Part shown: piece by piece, positions 9,189-15,988 of the stretch
How the letters are laid out: each line of letters starts with the position of its first letter
Position numbering within the stretch: the stretch's first letter is position 1
Assembly: GCF_030376615.1 (NCBI RefSeq)
Contig: NZ_JARRAB010000022.1
Span: 1-64,000 of the forward strand
From: Pseudomonas sp. sp1636
GTDB lineage: Bacteria; Pseudomonadota; Gammaproteobacteria; Pseudomonadales; Pseudomonadaceae
Direction: 5' to 3'
DNA length: 64,000 bases
The notes under the pieces: model-generated
Database searches by the model: none
Told to the model about the DNA's origin: nothing
Seen by the model: the letters and a program-made list of their open reading frames with translations, nothing else
Made by a program: the position numbers and the translations under genes

Positions 9189-10751
9189 GTGAGCCAAGCT
9201 CTGATTGCCGCCCTGCAGAACCCGGCCCTATATCCCCACCCGGTAGAGGCTTTCCAGGTCATCGAGACGCATATCTCCTGGGTAGTGTTGACCGGCCCCT
9301 ACGCCTACAAGATCAAGAAGCCGGTGAATTTCGGCTTTCTCGATTTCAGCGAACTGGCCGCTCGCGAACACTTCTGCCGGGAAGAGCTGCGCCTCAACCA
9401 GCGCCTAACCCAAGACCTGTACCTGGAAGTTTTGCCGATCGGCGGTAGCGTCGAAGCACCGCAACTGGGGGGTGATGATCCGGCCATCGAGTACGCCCTG
9501 AAAATGCGCCAGTTCCCCCAGGATCAGTTGCTCGCCGAAGTGCAGGCGCGCGGCGAGTTGAGCGAAGCGCATATCGACGCCCTGGCCGCACAGATCGCCC
9601 AGTTCCACCTCGATGCACCGCGGGTACCCCAAGCCCATGAACTGGGCTCGCCGCAAGCGGTGATGGCGCCTGTCAGGCAGAATTTCGAGCAGATCCGTCC
9701 ATTGCTCGCGGACAAGGCCGACCTGCAACAACTCGACGCCCTGCAAGCCTGGGCCGAAAGCAGCTTCGAACGCCTCGAGCCCCTGCTGGCGCAGCGCAAG
9801 GCCGATGGTTTGATTCGCGAATGCCATGGCGATATCCACCTGGGCAACGTCACCCTGCTCGACGGCCAGGTCGTGCTGTTCGACTGCATCGAATTCAACG
9901 AACCCTTCCGCCTGATCGACATCGCCTCGGACGCCGCCTTCCTCGCCATGGATCTGGAAGACCGCGGCCTCAAGCCCTTCGCCCGACGCTTTGTCAGCGC
10001 CTGGCTGGAGCGCACTGGCGACTATGCCGCGCTTGAGCTGCTGAACTTCTACAAGGCCTACCGCGCCATGGTACGCGGCAAAGTCAGCCTGTTCCGCCTC
10101 GGCCAGGAGACCGATGCGGTCCAGCGCGCCGTGATCCTGCGCCAGTACCGCCGCTATGCCACCCTGGCAGAGAGCTACAGTGCCATCCCCTCACGCTTGC
10201 TGGCCATCACCCACGGGGTTTCCGCCGTCGGCAAGAGCCACGTCGCCATGCGCCTGGTCGAAGCCCTGGGCGCCATTCGCCTGCGTTCGGATGTCGAACG
10301 CAAGCGCCTGTTCGGCGAACAGAACAGCGCCGACAAAGACCAACTGAGCGCCGGCATCTACAACCAGGATGCCAGCGCGGCCACCTACCAACGCCTGCAT
10401 CAACTGGCCGATGCCGCGCTGCACGCCGGCTTCCCGGTGGTGATCGATGCCACCTACCTCAAGCAGGCGCAGCGCCAGGCGGCCTGCCAGATTGCCGAAG
10501 ACACCGGCGTGCCCTTCCTGATTCTCGACTGCCACGCCCCCGACGCCGTGATCGCCAGCTGGCTGGCACTGCGCCAGGACCGGGGCCAGGACCCCTCAGA
10601 CGCGACCATGGAGGTGATCAAGGCCCAGCAAGCCGACCGCGAAGCCCTCTCCCAGGACGAACTGCTCCTCAGCACGCGGGTCGACACCCATGAAAGTGCC
10701 AGCCTGGACAGCCTGATCGCGCGGATTCGTCAGCACCTGCCGGGGCTGTAA
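9189..10751 (+). CDS. Bifunctional aminoglycoside-phosphotransferase-like / AAA ATPase
   Basis: 520-aa fusion. The N-terminal two thirds is an APH/choline-kinase-like fold with RECHGDIHLGNV as catalytic loop and FDCIEFNEPFR as the metal-binding Asp segment. The C-terminal third is a zeta-toxin-like P-loop kinase with Walker A GVSAVGKSHVA. I chose GTG 9189 because AAGGA lies 6 bases upstream; an ATG at 9150 lacks a ribosome-binding site. The substrate is unknown. The family is common next to mrcB in pseudomonads and is not an acquired resistance gene. Confidence 0.85.
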   Translation: MSQALIAALQNPALYPHPVEAFQVIETHISWVVLTGPYAYKIKKPVNFGFLDFSELAAREHFCREELRLNQRLTQDLYLEVLPIGGSVEAPQLGGDDPAIEYALKMRQFPQDQLLAEVQARGELSEAHIDALAAQIAQFHLDAPRVPQAHELGSPQAVMAPVRQNFEQIRPLLADKADLQQLDALQAWAESSFERLEPLLAQRKADGLIRECHGDIHLGNVTLLDGQVVLFDCIEFNEPFRLIDIASDAAFLAMDLEDRGLKPFARRFVSAWLERTGDYAALELLNFYKAYRAMVRGKVSLFRLGQETDAVQRAVILRQYRRYATLAESYSAIPSRLLAITHGVSAVGKSHVAMRLVEALGAIRLRSDVERKRLFGEQNSADKDQLSAGIYNQDASAATYQRLHQLADAALHAGFPVVIDATYLKQAQRQAACQIAEDTGVPFLILDCHAPDAVIASWLALRQDRGQDPSDATMEVIKAQQADREALSQDELLLSTRVDTHESASLDSLIARIRQHLPGL

Positions 10752-10771
10752 ACCCAGCGTTAGGGAAATAC

Positions 10772-10803
10772 AGCCGCGACGGGCAAAGCGCGTCGCGGCT
10801 TCT
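10772..10803 (+). terminator. Probable intrinsic terminator
   Basis: AGCCGCGAC / GTCGCGGCT forms a 9-bp GC-rich stem followed by a short TTCTAT tail, 20 bases after the APH/ATPase gene. The T-run is weak. Confidence 0.5.
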
Positions 10804-10838
10804 ATACTGGCTGGGAACCCACCACGGACGTCCCGCTC

Positions 10839-11183
10839 ATGAGCCAGCCCTGTCAACTCGATAGCCCGCTCTACCAGCTGCTGCACAATGAAGACATTGC
10901 CGGCTTCAACGCCCATAAGCCCAAGGACGGCGAGGTAGACCTGTGCAATGGCGACTTTCGCGGGCTCGACTTGCGTGCTATCGACGCCAAGCGCATCAAT
11001 TTCAGCGGCGCCTACTTCCGCGGTACGGATCTACGCGGGCTCGATCTGCGCGAGGCACTGCTTGAAGGCGCCAGCCTGGCCCATGCGCAGATTTCCGGCG
11101 CCTACTTCCCCGCCGACCTGAGCGCCGACGAGATACTCATGTCGGTCAACTTCGGCACACGCCTGCGCTACCGTACACGCTGA
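10839..11183 (+). CDS. Pentapeptide-repeat protein
   Basis: 114-aa soluble protein. From about residue 40, pentapeptide repeats A(D/N)LXX are visible (FRGLDLRAIDAKRINFSGAY, then FRGTDLRGLDLREALLEGAS), predicted to form a right-handed quadrilateral beta-helix. Such small proteins are sometimes DNA-mimicking gyrase effectors, but nothing here shows that. It ends two bases before the following methyltransferase, so both are likely co-transcribed. Confidence 0.82.
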   Translation: MSQPCQLDSPLYQLLHNEDIAGFNAHKPKDGEVDLCNGDFRGLDLRAIDAKRINFSGAYFRGTDLRGLDLREALLEGASLAHAQISGAYFPADLSADEILMSVNFGTRLRYRTR

Positions 11184-11185
11184 TC

Positions 11186-11935
11186 ATGAGCGAGATAGCC
11201 CGGCTGTTCGGCGCCCGTGCCGGAGCCTACGCCAGTTTCCGCCCAGACTACCCGGCCGCCCTGTTCGACTGGCTGGCCAGCCACTGCGCCGAACGGCAAC
11301 GCGCCCTGGACATCGCCTGCGGCAATGGCCAGGCCAGCCGGCCATTGCGCCAGCACTTCGCCCAGGTGCTGGCCTGCGATGCCAGCGTCGAGCAACTGCG
11401 TGCCGCCGAAGCGCCTGCCGGGATCGGCTTGTTCGCTGCCAACGCCGAAGCACAACCCCTGGCCAGCGCCAGCCTCGACCTGATCGTGGTCGCCCAGGCC
11501 CTGCACTGGTTCGCCACCCCGGCTTTCTTCACCGAAGTCACCCGACTGCTCAAGCCTGGCGGCCTTTTCGCCGCCTGGTGTTACGGCTTGATGCGCATCA
11601 ACGGCCCCCTGGATCAACTGATCGACACCTTCTACCGGGGCACGCTGGAGGGTTACTGGCCGCCCGGACGCGCCAGTGTCGACGCCGGCTACCGCGATAT
11701 TCAGGCGCCCTTCCCACGCCTCGAAGCGCCGGCGTTCGCCATCGAGACGCACTGGAGTTTCACCCAGTTGACCGGCTATCTGCGCACCTGGTCGGCCGTA
11801 CAACACTGGGAGCGCCAACAGGGCCGCGATCCGGTCAGCGAATTGGAGCCCGCACTCCTCAAAGCCTGGGGCGAGATCAAGCAGCCACACTTTATCCGCT
11901 GGCCACTACACTTGCTGGTAGGCACCGCGCCTTGA
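11186..11935 (+). CDS. Class I SAM-dependent methyltransferase
   Basis: 249-aa methyltransferase with a methyltransferase-11-type core. Motif I is ALDIACGNGQASRPL (about residue 38), the acidic end of beta-2 is CDAS, and the motif IV region is LDLIVVAQALHWF. It resembles trans-aconitate methyltransferase-type and other small-molecule enzymes. The substrate cannot be read from sequence. Directly coupled to the pentapeptide gene and followed 40 bases later by a TfoX-C protein. Confidence 0.85.
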   Translation: MSEIARLFGARAGAYASFRPDYPAALFDWLASHCAERQRALDIACGNGQASRPLRQHFAQVLACDASVEQLRAAEAPAGIGLFAANAEAQPLASASLDLIVVAQALHWFATPAFFTEVTRLLKPGGLFAAWCYGLMRINGPLDQLIDTFYRGTLEGYWPPGRASVDAGYRDIQAPFPRLEAPAFAIETHWSFTQLTGYLRTWSAVQHWERQQGRDPVSELEPALLKAWGEIKQPHFIRWPLHLLVGTAP

Positions 11936-11975
11936 GTATTGCTTCACCTGCTCACAGACAGCGCAAGGAGGCTCG

Positions 11976-12248
11976 ATGAATGACGAATTGCAACATCTGA
12001 AGAACCTTGGCAAAACCTCGGCACAGTGGCTGCATGCAGTCGGCATCCACAGCGCCAACGATCTGCGCAGACTGGGCGCCGTCGGCGCCTACCGGGCCGT
12101 ACGTGCGCGCGGCTTTCGCGCCTCCAAAGTCTTGCTCTATGCCATCGAGGGTGCCCTGCTCGATGTGCACTGGAGCGAGTTGCCGCCAGCCCACAAAGCC
12201 GAATTGAATGGCCAACTCGATGCTTGCCCGGCACACAACAAGAGCTAG
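11976..12248 (+). CDS. TfoX/Sxy C-terminal-domain protein
   Basis: 90-aa protein matching only the C-terminal helix-hairpin-helix-like domain of TfoX/Sxy (LKNLGKTSAQWLHAVGIHSA ... RLGAVGAYRAVRARGFRASK). The N-terminal domain of the competence regulator is absent. Stand-alone TfoX-C proteins are widespread and uncharacterised. AGGAGG lies 7 bases ahead of ATG 11976. Confidence 0.85.
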   Translation: MNDELQHLKNLGKTSAQWLHAVGIHSANDLRRLGAVGAYRAVRARGFRASKVLLYAIEGALLDVHWSELPPAHKAELNGQLDACPAHNKS

Positions 12249-12354
12249 CTCACATCCTCTACGCGCAAGGATTTACCTGAGACCTGGCAACGCTTATTGT
12301 CTCAGGGACGTTCGTGCGCCTTAGCCAGACCAGCCAGTTCAAGGAATTACGCTC

Positions 12355-13152
12355 ATGTATTTACTCGGGGAGCAACCGGCTTACGCCGACCAACTGATCA
12401 ACCGACTGCAAAGCATCCCCACCCAGTTACTCGAAGGCCTGGCGCCCTGCGGTGCCGCCCTGCAACTGGAGCGAGTCGAAGATCTGGCTCCAGTGCTTCC
12501 AGGCAACCAGCTGTTCGTTATCGAAAATGGCTTGCTGCATGCCCTGGTCGACGAACGCCCGTTGTTCTATCTGCAGGAAGGTGATCTGGTCGGCCTGCGT
12601 CAGGGCATCGACCTGCCCAGTTGCCGCTACAGCAGTGACGAGCTCCTCAGCCTGATTCCCTATTCACGCAGTGAAGTGTTCAAGCACATCTATGTCAGCG
12701 AGCAGCGCCAGGAGCTGTTCATCCAGTACCTGATCGGTCACACCGCCCTGCTCTCCGACGCCTTGGCGCGTCTCAAACAACCGGAAATCCGCCCCGCGAC
12801 CGGCTTCCAGCACTTCGCCGCCGGCGAGGAGTTGATCCACCAGGGCGATACCGCCGACCATGTATTCATCATCATCGAAGGCCACGCCACCGCCTATGTC
12901 GACGGGCACAAAGTCGGCGACGTGCAGAAAGACGAGATCTTCGGCGCCATGGCCGTGTTCACCCGCGAGAAGCGCAACGCCACCGTGCTGGCCAACGAGC
13001 CTTGCACGGTGATGGTGATCCCCAAGGAGCAGTTCCTCAGCCTGATGCAGAGCAACCCGCGCATCGCCCACAGCCTGATAGAAAACATGGCGCGGCGTAT
13101 CGACCTGCTGAACAAGGAAGTCACCCAGTTGCGCCTGCCCGCCACCGCCTGA
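12355..13152 (+). CDS. cbpA: Cyclic-nucleotide-binding protein, CbpA-like
   Basis: 265-aa cytoplasmic protein. The C-terminal half is a clear cNMP-binding beta-roll (FQHFAAGEELIHQGDTADHV, EIFGAMAVFTREKRNATV) ending in a helix (MARRIDLLNKEVTQL). The N-terminal half (about 140 residues) is a divergent second roll. No DNA-binding helix-turn-helix is seen, so it is not a Crp/Fnr regulator. The position just upstream of PrrF matches P. aeruginosa cbpA (PA4704), a cAMP-binding protein linked to Vfr. The symbol rests on that synteny. Confidence 0.8.
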   Translation: MYLLGEQPAYADQLINRLQSIPTQLLEGLAPCGAALQLERVEDLAPVLPGNQLFVIENGLLHALVDERPLFYLQEGDLVGLRQGIDLPSCRYSSDELLSLIPYSRSEVFKHIYVSEQRQELFIQYLIGHTALLSDALARLKQPEIRPATGFQHFAAGEELIHQGDTADHVFIIIEGHATAYVDGHKVGDVQKDEIFGAMAVFTREKRNATVLANEPCTVMVIPKEQFLSLMQSNPRIAHSLIENMARRIDLLNKEVTQLRLPATA

Positions 13153-13174
13153 CAACAGGCGGTGCGCCACCCAA

Positions 13175-13206
13175 GCAAACCCGGCCAAGTGCCGGGTTTG
13201 CTTTTT
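13175..13206 (+). terminator. Intrinsic terminator of cbpA
   Basis: GCAAACCCGGC / GCCGGGTTTGC (11 bp, 5-base loop) is followed by TTTTT, 22 bases after the cbpA stop. Confidence 0.9.
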
Positions 13207-13253
13207 CTCAGCCAAGGCCTGGCGACACCCTGGAATTATTTTAGTAAAGCCAG

Positions 13254-13281
13254 TTGACTTGCAAATGATAATCGATATTAT
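13254..13281 (+). promoter_or_regulatory. prrF promoter with overlapping Fur box
   Basis: TTGACT (13254-13259), a 16-base spacer and TATTAT (13276-13281) form a sigma-70 promoter. The spacer and -10 are covered by a Fur-box-like sequence, AAATGATAATCGATATTA, close to the GATAATGATAATCATTATC consensus. Fur with iron would block the RNA downstream. Confidence 0.85.
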
Positions 13282-13287
13282 TAGCAA

Positions 13288-13401
13288 CAACTGATCGCGA
13301 GATCAGCTGGTAAACTCAAGAGACCTTCAGTCGGCCTCTTCAGATTATCTCCTCATCAGGCTAATCACGGTTTTGACCCGGCTCTTGCCGGGTCTTTTTT
13401 T
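13288..13401 (+). ncRNA. prrF: PrrF-type iron-responsive sRNA
   Basis: Hfq-dependent sRNA made under iron starvation. It base-pairs with and destabilises mRNAs of iron-containing proteins, the Pseudomonas counterpart of RyhB. It starts near CTGATCGCGAGATCAGC, a 5' hairpin, and holds the conserved single-stranded antisense core CTCCTCATCAGGCTAATCAC. It ends in a strong terminator (GACCCGGCTCTTGCCGGGTC plus T7, 13375-13401). About 114 nt. It lies downstream of cbpA as in P. aeruginosa, where two tandem copies occur; only one copy is seen here. Confidence 0.92.
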
Positions 13402-13468
13402 GTCCTCGAACAACGTACCCCCCCCTGTTCAGCGCCGCTTTCAGCCTCCACGCCTAGCAGGCCGTTGC

Positions 13469-15613
13469 TCAATATTCGAGCTTGGCATAGAGCGTCTTGC
13501 GTGACGCCTCGCGTGCCTGCTTGAGGGTGTGGATGCCGCGCTCGGCCAGCAAGGGAATCAGCTTGAGGAACACCTCGCCCGTGACCATGGCGTCACCCAG
13601 CGCGGTATGCCGGCCGATCACCTGCACGCCGAGGCGTGCGGCGATCTGTTCCAGACGATGTTCATCGGCGGCATGCCCCGGATGCACCAGGGCGGACAGC
13701 AGCAGGGTATCGAGCACCGGCTGGATAAAGCGGATCCCGGTCTGCGCCTCCTTGAGTTGCAGGAAGCGCATGTCGAAGGCGGCGTTGTGGGCCACCAGCA
13801 CCGTCTCCTCGGCAAAGCGCTGGAACAACGGCAACACCTCGGCGATGTTCGGCTGCCCCGCGAGCATCTGCGGCGAGAGGCCGTGTACCTGCTGCGATTC
13901 GTGCGGAATGGGCCGATGCGGGTCGACCAGTTGCTCGAAGCATTCCTGCATGAGCAGACGGCCGTTGACGATGCGCACCGCGCCAATCGAGATGATTTCG
14001 TCGCCAGCGGAGGGCGCCAGCCCCGTGGTCTCGGTGTCGAACACGGTGTAGGTCAGTTCGCGCAGCGGGCGCTCGTCCAGCTCGGGAGTCTGCCCCGGTT
14101 GGCTGAACAGGTCGAAGTCGTAATACACCGGTCGCCCCTGAATCCTGGCCGGTGCTGGCGCCTGCGCTTGCGGCTGGCTCACCGGCAACTGCAGATACAG
14201 GCGATTGTCTCCGGCAAGCGCGTCGGCCTGGCACCAGAGCTCGCCGCCGTGCCGCTCCAGCACCTCCTTGAGGGTGCACGCGGCGGCGTCGTTTTCGGCA
14301 ACCGGGCTGCACGGCCGCTGCTCCCACTCATGCAACTGCTGGGGCTCGAGCGCCGCCCCGCTCCAGCGCAGCGCCAGACGCACGAAGTGGCCTTCGACAG
14401 CCAACTCGAACACCACCTCACCAATACCCAAGGTGGCGACCATCGCCCCCATCAGCTGAGTCAACGCCTGCACCAGGGAGTAACTGTCCAGGCTCAACCA
14501 AAGCGATTCGTCGCCGCCCTCGTACCGCACGGTCAGCCCAAGCGTGGCGGCAAAATTACGCTGCAGGGCAAGCAATAGGTCGGTCGCCAGCATGTCCTCC
14601 AGCGGCCACTGCGGGCGCAACAGGTCGGCATGCCGACTCAGTGTCTGCTCGAGGTGCTGGGACAGCCGCTGCGCCTCGTCGCTGATCACCTTGCCGAAGC
14701 GTTGGCGGTGTTCGACATCCATCTGCGGGTATTGCTCCACGGTTTCCGCCGCCGCGCGGATGTTGCCCAGCGCCGCCCGGGTGCCTTCGGTAAGCTGTTG
14801 CAACAGCGCATCGCGACGGCTGTTGAGCTCGACCGAGCGGGTGATGTCGTCGAGAATCAGCACAAAACCGATCAGCTCGCCATGCTGATCCAGCACCGGC
14901 GCCATCTGTGCCCGCAACAGATGAGCACCACGCGCCGTGACGAAATGCGCCACCGGGCTGGGGTTGTCCTGTTCAAGACGCTGCCTGATCCGTTCCAGGG
15001 CATGCACGATCAGGCGCTGGTCGAGAATGCCGAAGATCGAGCGGCCCAGCCCGACCGGCGCGCCAGCCGGGCCTGCGGCGTCTGGCTCGAGCAACAGGCT
15101 GGCGCTGCTGTTGTAGAGCAGGATGCGACCCTCGCGATTACACACCAGCACGCTCTGTTCGAGTTCCGACATCAGCGCGGCCAGGCGATTCTTCTCCTGC
15201 TCCAAATGCGCATTGGCCTCCTCGACGCGCACCGCCACCTCGCGCTGCAATGCGCAATGCGCCTCGGCAAAGGCATTCAGCGCAGCGCCCAGCCGGCGCA
15301 TGTCGCGGCTGCCGGCTGGGGTCACGCGGTGCGCGGGGTTGACCCGATGGATGATGCCGACCTCCTCGCTCAGGCGGATCACCACCTCGGGGTAGGCCGC
15401 CAGCCACAGGCGCAAGAGTATGCCGAACGGGATCAGCAGCAGCCCGGCGAGCACCACCAGCAGCGCACCGCGTCCGGCCAGCAGCGCGAGCACGGCGGCC
15501 CGCTCCTGGCTACTGAAGTCGGCCCACAACAGCCCCCCGGCGAGCGCCAGCAAACTGCCGAGCAGCAGGCTGAGGATGGCCAGCCAGAAGGCGAAACGCA
15601 GGCGTGGACTCAT
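13469..15613 (-). CDS. Membrane-anchored sensor-like protein with DnaQ-family exonuclease domain
   Basis: 714 aa. Two N-terminal membrane helices (about residues 8-32 and 40-68) are followed by a HAMP-like and coiled-coil stretch. A PAS-like domain (LVCNREGRILLYNSSASLLL) and a degenerate histidine-kinase-like region follow. The C-terminal 185 residues form a DEDDh 3'-5' exonuclease: VFDTETTG, HNAAFDMRF and HTALGDAMVT carry all four acidic residues and the histidine. I see no canonical kinase H-box in the middle region. The start lies 4 bases after the response-regulator stop, so it is in one operon with the kinase. Related exonuclease fusions accompany SLC5-type kinases in other gammaproteobacteria. 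The nucleic-acid target is unknown. Confidence 0.8.
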   Translation of the reverse strand: MSPRLRFAFWLAILSLLLGSLLALAGGLLWADFSSQERAAVLALLAGRGALLVVLAGLLLIPFGILLRLWLAAYPEVVIRLSEEVGIIHRVNPAHRVTPAGSRDMRRLGAALNAFAEAHCALQREVAVRVEEANAHLEQEKNRLAALMSELEQSVLVCNREGRILLYNSSASLLLEPDAAGPAGAPVGLGRSIFGILDQRLIVHALERIRQRLEQDNPSPVAHFVTARGAHLLRAQMAPVLDQHGELIGFVLILDDITRSVELNSRRDALLQQLTEGTRAALGNIRAAAETVEQYPQMDVEHRQRFGKVISDEAQRLSQHLEQTLSRHADLLRPQWPLEDMLATDLLLALQRNFAATLGLTVRYEGGDESLWLSLDSYSLVQALTQLMGAMVATLGIGEVVFELAVEGHFVRLALRWSGAALEPQQLHEWEQRPCSPVAENDAAACTLKEVLERHGGELWCQADALAGDNRLYLQLPVSQPQAQAPAPARIQGRPVYYDFDLFSQPGQTPELDERPLRELTYTVFDTETTGLAPSAGDEIISIGAVRIVNGRLLMQECFEQLVDPHRPIPHESQQVHGLSPQMLAGQPNIAEVLPLFQRFAEETVLVAHNAAFDMRFLQLKEAQTGIRFIQPVLDTLLLSALVHPGHAADEHRLEQIAARLGVQVIGRHTALGDAMVTGEVFLKLIPLLAERGIHTLKQAREASRKTLYAKLEY

Positions 15614-15616
15614 TGG

Positions 15617-15988
15617 TTATTCGACCGCCAACTGCGCGCCGATCTGCGCCAGCAACTCTTGAGTCGAGAACGGCTTGGTGATGTAGGCATTGGCGCCCAG
15701 CGCCAGGCCCTTGCTGATCTCGACCTCGCGGCCCTTGGCCGTCAGCATGACCACGCGCATATGCTGCCATAGCGGATTCTCGCGAATCTTCTGGCACACG
15801 TCGAAACCGCTCAGGCGCGGCAGCATCACATCGAGCAGCACCAGGTCTGGCGGCTGCCGCTCAATGGCCTCCAGGGCCTCCTGGCCATCGTGCGCCACCA
15901 GCACCCGATAGCCGGCCTGCTCGAGCAAAAACTCCAGCGAGATGACGATATTCGGTTCATCGTCGGCGATTAATACGGTTTTGCTCAT
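15617..15988 (-). CDS. Single-domain response regulator
   Basis: 123-aa stand-alone receiver domain. Acidic pocket DDEP at residues 9-12, phospho-acceptor D53 in LLDVMLPRLSG, conserved T83 in MLTAKG and K105 in ITKPFS are all present. There is no output domain. Its ATG overlaps the kinase TGA (ATGA), so it is the kinase's direct partner. A much longer ORF in the same frame runs back through the kinase gene in another frame and is not used. Confidence 0.9.
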   Translation of the reverse strand: MSKTVLIADDEPNIVISLEFLLEQAGYRVLVAHDGQEALEAIERQPPDLVLLDVMLPRLSGFDVCQKIRENPLWQHMRVVMLTAKGREVEISKGLALGANAYITKPFSTQELLAQIGAQLAVE

